Below, piece by piece: positions 1-4,019 of a DNA stretch of 5,655 nt. Location: assembly GCA_016764955.1 (NCBI GenBank), contig JAESQZ010000046.1, positions 1-5,655 of the forward strand, in the 5' to 3' direction. Each line of letters opens with the position of its first letter. Position 1 is the first letter of the stretch. The position numbers were made by a program, and so were the translations under genes. Under the pieces are notes generated by a model that saw only the letters and a program-made list of their open reading frames with translations, did no database searches and was not told the DNA's origin. The stretch comes from Deltaproteobacteria bacterium. Lineage in GTDB: Bacteria > Myxococcota > UBA727 > JABDBI01.

Positions 1-59
1 ACCCGGGATCCAGCAAATAGCGCAACAATACTGGACCCCGCATCAAGTGCGGGGTGACA
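1..59. repeat. palindromic repeat element, left arm cut by window edge
   Basis: The right arm (31-59) is complete: CTGG, stem ACCCCGCA (35-42), loop TCAAG, stem TGCGGGGT (48-55), GACA. The left arm shows only its inner half, CCCGGGAT (2-9) plus CCAG (10-13), and the spacer is 17 nt (14-30). The inner ends pair with each other (TCCAG with CTGGA), as in the copy at 3298-3371. The element begins 10 nt beyond the TAG of the last operon gene, so in the transcript its strong GC hairpin lies just after the coding region. No T-run follows the hairpin, so it is not a classical intrinsic terminator. It could still protect the 3' end of the message or help a Rho-independent-like stop; that is inference. 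Confidence 0.85.
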
Positions 60-69
60 ACGGTTATTG

Positions 70-852
70 CTATTGCGGATCCCTTGCGTCTCGCAACCAA
101 TCACCCAAAAAGTTAAACAGTAAAACAGACACCGCAATACAAATACCCGGCAAAATAACTAGGTGCGGTGCTACAAATAAATAATTCACGCCCTGCTCTA
201 ACAAAGATCCCCACGAAGGCGTACCAATAGGAACCCCAAGCCCTAAAAAGCTTAAGCTTGCTTCTGCCAAGATTAAAGCCGAAATTCCAAAACTTGCCTG
301 CACCCACAAAGGCCCCAAAATATTAGGCACAATATGCCTAAACAAAACTCGAAACGGCGAAGCTCCTAAAGCAATCGCTGCCATCACAAAGTCTTGTTCT
401 TTAACTGCCAATACTTGCGAACGAGCCACACGTGCATAACCTACCCAGCCGGTGCTACATAAAGCAATAATCAAATTGCCAACACCGGGTTTCAAAACAG
501 CCGCAATATAAAGAGCCAATAAAATACCCGGGAAAGCCATCAACACATCGACACATCGCATTAAAAATGCGTCAAAAATCCCGCCCACATAAGCTGATAT
601 CGATCCATAAGCTATTCCAATTACCAAAGATATTACAGTGCAAGTAAGCGCAATAAAAAGTGATACGCGTGCACCATAAATCAACCAAGTTAAGACATCA
701 AAACCATTTTCGCCATAGCCTAAGCGACCTGCTTCAAGACCTTTCAAGTCGAGCTTTAAATTAATCTCAAGGCCTTCGGGGCCAATCAGCCATGGGCCAA
801 CTAATGCCATCACGACTAATGCAGCAACCAACCAGACTACCAGGCGATTCAT
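70..852 (-). CDS. peptide-type ABC transporter permease, DppC/OppC-like
   Basis: Second channel subunit of the importer, pairing with the DppB-type protein in the inner membrane. It has 260 residues, somewhat shorter than the roughly 280-300 usual for DppC/OppC, mainly because the N-terminal tail before the first helix is missing. Hydrophobic segments fall near 5-24, 62-82, 103-120, 125-142, 186-206 and 230-250. The ATPase-docking EAA loop is clear at about 155-177 (AAIALGASPFRVLFRHIVPN), and the family signature AEASLSFLGLGVP...TPSWGSLL spans 196-218. The motif usually reading LGTD..GRD before helix 2 is changed to LGYGENGFD (45-52), a divergence to note rather than a defect. It starts at the ATG of an ATGA overlap and ends in TAG only 10 nt before a palindromic repeat. 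No DppD/DppF ATPase gene follows inside the window. Confidence 0.94.
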   Translation of the reverse strand: MNRLVVWLVAALVVMALVGPWLIGPEGLEINLKLDLKGLEAGRLGYGENGFDVLTWLIYGARVSLFIALTCTVISLVIGIAYGSISAYVGGIFDAFLMRCVDVLMAFPGILLALYIAAVLKPGVGNLIIALCSTGWVGYARVARSQVLAVKEQDFVMAAIALGASPFRVLFRHIVPNILGPLWVQASFGISALILAEASLSFLGLGVPIGTPSWGSLLEQGVNYLFVAPHLVILPGICIAVSVLLFNFLGDWLRDARDPQ

Positions 853-1775
853 GACACCCTCACCCTAGGGTCGATCCGCCCATAGACCCAATCTGTCAGC
901 AAATTAATAACCACATAGAAAAAAGCAATCACCAAAACCACGCCCTGCACCATGGGCATATCCAACTGCTGAATACTCTCGAGCAACAAAAGCCCAATCC
1001 CGGGCCAAGAAAATATTTTTTCGACGATTACTGCACCCGCTAGCATAGAACCAAGCTCTAAGCCAATTACCGTCACAACGGGCATCAGCGCGTTACGCAA
1101 AGCATGTTTAAAATACACAACTCGCTCAGATAAGCCTTTCGATCGCGCCGTTCGAATATAATCTGCCGACATGACCTCTAAAACCGACGCTCTCGTAAAA
1201 CGCATTTGGACAGCTGCCATCCCAAGCCCCAAACTAAAAGCCGGCAATATAATAGACATGATGCCGTCACTTGCACCACTTATGGGGAAGATTGGCCAAT
1301 AAATAGAAAAAGCCAAAAGCAGCAATGGCCCTATGAAAAACTTCGGTAAACTAATGCCCAGCAAAGCGATAAAGCGCGTTAAATGGTCTAGCCACTCATC
1401 TCGACGCCAAGCAGCCAGCACCCCTAACAGAGGCCCCAGACACATCGCAAATAAGACAGATGCAAACGCCAATGCCGCGGTGTATGGCAAACGTGCCGCT
1501 ATTACACTCATCACAGGTTCTCGAGTGCGATAACTTTTGAGTTCATTAGTCACCACACGACTAATAAACGAGCCATATTGTCTCACAAAGCCAACTGGCT
1601 TTCCTTCCGTATCAACAAGGCCTAGTTCTTTAGAAAGCTGCATTCGAGCTTTTTGAGTAGCCTGCTCGCCCAAAATATGATCGACCGGATTCCCTGGAAT
1701 CAATCTAAGCATCCCGGTGACAATTAGCGTAGCGCCAAAGAGGACCCAAATAACTTGAAGACTCTTTGAAATCAC
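849..1775 (-). CDS. peptide-type ABC transporter permease, DppB/OppB-like
   Basis: One of the two inner-membrane subunits that form the import channel of a peptide-type ABC transporter. At 308 residues it is the usual DppB/GsiB-class length. An N-terminal membrane helix (about 7-24) leads into RLIPGNP (24-30), the conserved R..PG.P of this subfamily, then a periplasmic domain and five further helices (about 98-122, 134-160, 174-192, 233-252, 277-296). The EAA loop that docks with the ATPase is recognisable at about 206-228 (YIRTARSKGLS, then HALRNALMPVV). The C-terminus WVYGRIDPRVR is typical. The start is GTG, overlapping the upstream TGA by 4 nt (GTGA) and preceded by a strong ribosome binding site; the stop overlaps the next gene by 4 nt (ATGA). 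Translation is probably coupled so that subunits are made in matched amounts. The exact solute (di- or oligopeptide, nickel, other) cannot be read from the sequence. Confidence 0.95.
   Translation of the reverse strand: MISKSLQVIWVLFGATLIVTGMLRLIPGNPVDHILGEQATQKARMQLSKELGLVDTEGKPVGFVRQYGSFISRVVTNELKSYRTREPVMSVIAARLPYTAALAFASVLFAMCLGPLLGVLAAWRRDEWLDHLTRFIALLGISLPKFFIGPLLLLAFSIYWPIFPISGASDGIMSIILPAFSLGLGMAAVQMRFTRASVLEVMSADYIRTARSKGLSERVVYFKHALRNALMPVVTVIGLELGSMLAGAVIVEKIFSWPGIGLLLLESIQQLDMPMVQGVVLVIAFFYVVINLLTDWVYGRIDPRVRVS
857..866 (-). promoter_or_regulatory. Shine-Dalgarno site for the DppC-type permease
   Basis: AGGGTGAGGG on the minus strand ends 4 nt before the ATG at 852-850. It sits within the last codons of the upstream permease gene, which ends TCATGA. 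It fixes the ATG start at the ATGA overlap. Confidence 0.65.
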
Positions 1776-3394
1776 CTATCGCCTCCCAACTTCGCCTTCG
1801 TCAAAGGCAAAAACGACCCAGTTAAATCAGGCTCAAAACCAACCAACCGCCTGTTGCTCACTGTAATATTATCCTCAAACCACAAAGGCACGTAAGGCAA
1901 AAGCTTTAGCAGTCTATGTTCTATCTGAGAGTATAATTTTTGACGCTTTGAAACAGCAACTGCTTCTTGGGCCTCTTCTATCCAATGATCGATTTTAGAA
2001 TCGACAAAAGCGCCCCGGTTGCCTCCTGCTTTATCTGGGTTTGGGATATTGCTTGAATGAAACACCCACTCAAACAAGTTTGGTTCTACCACTGGTATCC
2101 ACATAGCACTCACCAGGTCAAAATTCCCTTGGCTGATATTCTGGTAGGTTGTCGCCCAATCTTGGATTCGAATATCAAGTTCAATGCCAATTTCTCTGAG
2201 TTGCTGCTGATAGATTAAAGAAAAACTTTGCCTAAAACGATCAGTTGAAGCTATGAGCTGTAGACGCAGAGGTAATTTTAGACCCGTTTGTTTTAAAAGT
2301 TGCTTTGCTTCATCTGGGTTGTACGGAATCAATTTCAGACCGGAACCCTTGGCCCAATGACCATCTGGCAGCATGCCCGTTGCACGCGTCGCCATACCCT
2401 GAAATTTAGCTGCCAAGATCGCGTCCGTATTAATGGCCATCGAAATAGCCCGTCGAACTCTGACATCTGAAAGCGGTGATTTTCTTAAATTCATCGCTAA
2501 ATACATGTAACCGAGACCTGGGGTCTTCTGAATACGAAGCTTATTTGGATATTTTTTGAATGCTGGTAACTGAAACGGACGAATATTACCCATGCTTAAA
2601 TCAGCTTTTCCCTTAATCAACTCAAGCAAACGCGTATTATTATCCCGAACCACCCGAAACTCTAGTTTTGGAATATGAGGCTTGCCCTCAAACCAACCCT
2701 CAAACGCTTCAAACTCCCAGGTCTCTGTAGCCGAATCATAAGATTTAAGAAGATAAGGCCCCGAGCCTATGAGTTCCTGGCGACATTGGGCGGTTCGCCC
2801 TAAACATTGCTTCTTGGATACAATCCCTAGCCCAGTCAAATCATCCAAGAAGGGTGCATAAGGCCTCTTGAGGCGAAATTCGATCACGTGGTCTGACAAA
2901 GCTCTAATACTTTCGATAAATTTAAACTTATCTAGCTTAGGTGAACGAACATCTTCAGTTGGCAAACTCAAATAAGTGTAGATAACATCTTTAGCCTCGA
3001 GTTTTTCGCCATTATGAAAAAACAGGTTTTTTCGCAAAGTCACCAGATAGGTTTTGGCATCTGGCTGAATCACTTGTGCTGCCAAATAAGGCTTTGGGAG
3101 CAACATATCATCACGAACAAAAAGTGGCGCAAATAAAAGTTCGCTCATATGCGAAGCCACTTCGGAGCTTGCAAATCTGGACTCTAAACTTTCTGGAACC
3201 GTCTGGACAATTATGTGAAGTGTATCGCTCAACAATTTAGTCTTAGGCGAGCATCCCACAACTAATAGCATAGATATAACAGCAAATTGTTTTATCTTGT
3301 CATGCCAGCGGAGGCTGGCATCCAGTGTAGGTCCAGACATATTCTGGATACCAGCCTTCGCTAGTATGACAGTCTTAGACCCCCAGTATCGCAA
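1772..3394 (-). CDS. peptide-type ABC transporter substrate-binding lipoprotein (SBP_bac_5 family)
   Basis: Captures peptides or a similar solute outside the inner membrane and delivers it to the two permeases encoded next. With the TTG start at 3394 the product is 540 residues. A hydrophobic segment FAVISMLLVV (37-46) is followed by lipobox VVGC with Cys48, so the mature protein would be lipid-anchored; Ser at +2 favours outer-membrane sorting under the Lol rule. SBP_bac_5 landmarks are LRKNLFFHNGE (120-130), AKDVIYTY (134-141), IGSGPYLL (209-216), VRRAISMAINTDAI (312-325), YNPDEAKQLL (358-367) and LPYVPLWF (499-506). Two cysteines at 197 and 204 could form a disulfide. Residues 8-33 come from a palindromic repeat, which makes the n-region abnormally long. 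Alternative starts are ATG 3340 (522 residues, Cys30), or an ancestral Met where ATA now stands (3295). The frame is also open upstream into gmk, but that stretch is an out-of-frame overlap. The stop overlaps the next gene by 4 nt. The family is firm; the start and substrate are not. Confidence 0.9.
   Translation of the reverse strand: MRYWGSKTVILAKAGIQNMSGPTLDASLRWHDKIKQFAVISMLLVVGCSPKTKLLSDTLHIIVQTVPESLESRFASSEVASHMSELLFAPLFVRDDMLLPKPYLAAQVIQPDAKTYLVTLRKNLFFHNGEKLEAKDVIYTYLSLPTEDVRSPKLDKFKFIESIRALSDHVIEFRLKRPYAPFLDDLTGLGIVSKKQCLGRTAQCRQELIGSGPYLLKSYDSATETWEFEAFEGWFEGKPHIPKLEFRVVRDNNTRLLELIKGKADLSMGNIRPFQLPAFKKYPNKLRIQKTPGLGYMYLAMNLRKSPLSDVRVRRAISMAINTDAILAAKFQGMATRATGMLPDGHWAKGSGLKLIPYNPDEAKQLLKQTGLKLPLRLQLIASTDRFRQSFSLIYQQQLREIGIELDIRIQDWATTYQNISQGNFDLVSAMWIPVVEPNLFEWVFHSSNIPNPDKAGGNRGAFVDSKIDHWIEEAQEAVAVSKRQKLYSQIEHRLLKLLPYVPLWFEDNITVSNRRLVGFEPDLTGSFLPLTKAKLGGDR
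1782..1787 (-). promoter_or_regulatory. Shine-Dalgarno site for the DppB-type permease
   Basis: GGGAGG on the minus strand stands 6 nt before the GTG at 1775-1773. It lies inside the final codons of the binding-protein gene. It supports the GTG as the true start, since no ATG is available near the N-terminus. Confidence 0.7.
3251..3295 (-). other. lipoprotein signal sequence with ATA at the expected start position
   Basis: The codons run ATA AAA CAA TTT GCT GTT ATA TCT ATG CTA TTA GTT GTG GGA TGC, giving IKQFAVISMLLVVGC. With Met in place of the first Ile this would be a textbook lipoprotein signal: a Lys near the start, about ten apolar residues, then the lipobox VVG-Cys cleaved by signal peptidase II. 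The internal ATG at 3271 would leave only six residues before Cys, too short to export. The signal therefore has to use a start in or before the adjacent palindrome. The sequence is seen directly; loss of an ancestral ATG is inference. Confidence 0.7.
3298..3371. repeat. palindromic repeat element, complete copy, two hairpin arms
   Basis: The arms at 3298-3325 and 3344-3371 are 28-nt inverted repeats matching at 24 of 28 positions, separated by an 18-nt spacer. Each arm also folds on itself. Arm one has an 8-bp stem ATGCCAGC/GCTGGCAT with loop GGAG. Arm two has ATACCAGC/GCTAGTAT with loop CTTC and one C-A mismatch. The arms are bounded by CCAG/CTGG on the inner side and TGTC/GACA on the outer side. 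The element lies between the gmk stop and the signal sequence of the binding protein. On the minus strand it is open and encodes residues 8-33 of that protein, including ILAKAGIQ, a peptide familiar from many mis-annotated bacterial repeat ORFs. In the transcript the whole palindrome could form a long hairpin or a two-armed cloverleaf. No transposase is present, so any movement would need a factor encoded elsewhere. Confidence 0.9.
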
Positions 3395-3395
3395 C

Positions 3396-4007
3396 TTATT
3401 CTCCAAGTAATTTTCGACGTATTTTTTCTCGATCAAAGCCCATGAGTCGATTGGTACGGATAATCGAAGCCAAATCAAATAACGCCCTATCCAACTTTTC
3501 ATTATTAATCACATAGTCATAAGTTGCGAGGCCGGTCTCGATCTCTTGTCTCGCAGCCTCAATTCGGCTTTCAATCTTCCCGGGCTGCTCTGTGCCTCGC
3601 GTCAACAAACGATTCTTCAGCTCTTCCAACGAAGGCGGCAAAATAAAAATCAAAACCGACTGTGGAAAGCGTTTTTTAATCTGCAATCCACCTTGAACAT
3701 CAATATCAAAAATGACGTCTTTCTTTTCGTCTAACTTGCCTTGCGTCCACTCAGCTGAAGAGCCATAACGATGGCTGTGAACGGGTGCCCACTCTAAAAA
3801 GGCTTTTCGCTGAATCATGGCATCAAACTCGTCGTCACTAATAAAATGGTAATCGACGTGATCGCGCTCATTACCTCGCCTTGGCCTAGTTGTATGACTA
3901 ACACTGATCTCCAGATTTGCCACACTATCAACTAGCAAGTGAGCAAGAGTGGTTTTCCCAGTACCGCTGGGAGCGCTTAAAACGACTGGAAAAGACTGCC
4001 TGGCCAT
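3396..4007 (-). CDS. gmk: guanylate kinase
   Basis: Cytoplasmic enzyme that phosphorylates GMP (and dGMP) to GDP using ATP, an essential step in guanine nucleotide supply. At 203 residues it is the normal bacterial length. The P-loop is APSGTGKT (12-19). The GMP-binding residues known from yeast guanylate kinase are all present at a constant offset of +3: S37, R41, R44, Y53, E72, Y81, S83 and D101. The lid contains RGTE (137-140), and the C-terminal part has the usual YDYVINN segment (163-169). The ATG at 4007 puts the P-loop about 11 residues from the N-terminus, as in E. coli Gmk, so the start is secure even without a visible ribosome binding site. The neighbours are unusual: gmk often lies near yicC, rpoZ or spoT, but here it is between an ABC transporter and a peptide-uptake cassette. 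The gene looks complete and functional. Confidence 0.97.
   Translation of the reverse strand: MARQSFPVVLSAPSGTGKTTLAHLLVDSVANLEISVSHTTRPRRGNERDHVDYHFISDDEFDAMIQRKAFLEWAPVHSHRYGSSAEWTQGKLDEKKDVIFDIDVQGGLQIKKRFPQSVLIFILPPSLEELKNRLLTRGTEQPGKIESRIEAARQEIETGLATYDYVINNEKLDRALFDLASIIRTNRLMGFDREKIRRKLLGE
3401..3404 (-). promoter_or_regulatory. Shine-Dalgarno site for the binding-protein gene, inside the gmk end
   Basis: On the minus strand GGAG lies in the last sense codons of gmk. It is followed by AATAAG (6 nt, containing the gmk TAA) and then a TTG at 3394-3392 that opens the frame of the lipoprotein. GGAG with a 6-nt spacer is a good site and the best positioned one for any start in this frame. 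It implies that ribosomes stopping at gmk could reinitiate almost on the spot. This is why TTG 3394 was chosen over ATG 3340, which has no convincing site. Confidence 0.5.
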
Positions 4008-4010
4008 GGA

Positions 4011-4019
4011 TTATTATTA
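4011..4019 (-). other. three tandem in-frame TAA stop codons
   Basis: The ABC gene ends AGT TAA TAA TAA, and the ATG of gmk follows after three more bases (TCC). The triple stop fills nearly all of the intergenic space. No Shine-Dalgarno-like purine run lies 5-12 nt before the gmk ATG; the nearest G-rich stretch (GGGATG) is about 16 nt away, inside the end of the ABC gene. Translation of gmk may therefore depend on ribosomes arriving from the upstream gene, or on an unstructured AT-rich leader. The sequence is directly visible; the translational role is inference. Confidence 0.6.

Noticed and set aside
31..59. Intrinsic terminator at the end of the operon
   Set aside because: The hairpin is strong but no run of T follows it on the transcript strand; the repeat-family explanation accounts for it better.
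246..260. Perfect palindrome AAGCTTAAGCTT as a regulatory operator
   Set aside because: It sits in the middle of the permease coding sequence and is explained by Leu/Ser/Lys codon choice; there is no second copy.
113..307. Second minus-strand frame within the DppC-type permease
   Set aside because: It lies wholly inside the permease gene in another frame and has no family features.
1333..1533. Plus-strand open frame opposite the DppB-type permease, and similar frames at 3546-3734 and 3917-4144
   Set aside because: Antisense to conserved coding sequence, with unconvincing low-complexity or basic peptides.
3289..3303. ATG at the inner end of the palindrome (ATGACAAGATAA)
   Set aside because: It lies in a different frame from the lipoprotein and stops after three codons.
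3420..3480. Promoter for the importer genes within the gmk end
   Set aside because: A TTGATC resembling a -35 box is present on the minus strand, but no convincing -10 hexamer lies at proper spacing, and the match is too weak to call.
3395..3502. Upstream extension of the binding-protein frame to an ATG at 3502
   Set aside because: It overlaps the 3' end of gmk by over 100 nt in another frame, encodes nothing resembling a signal peptide or SBP, and gmk is unquestionably the real gene there.
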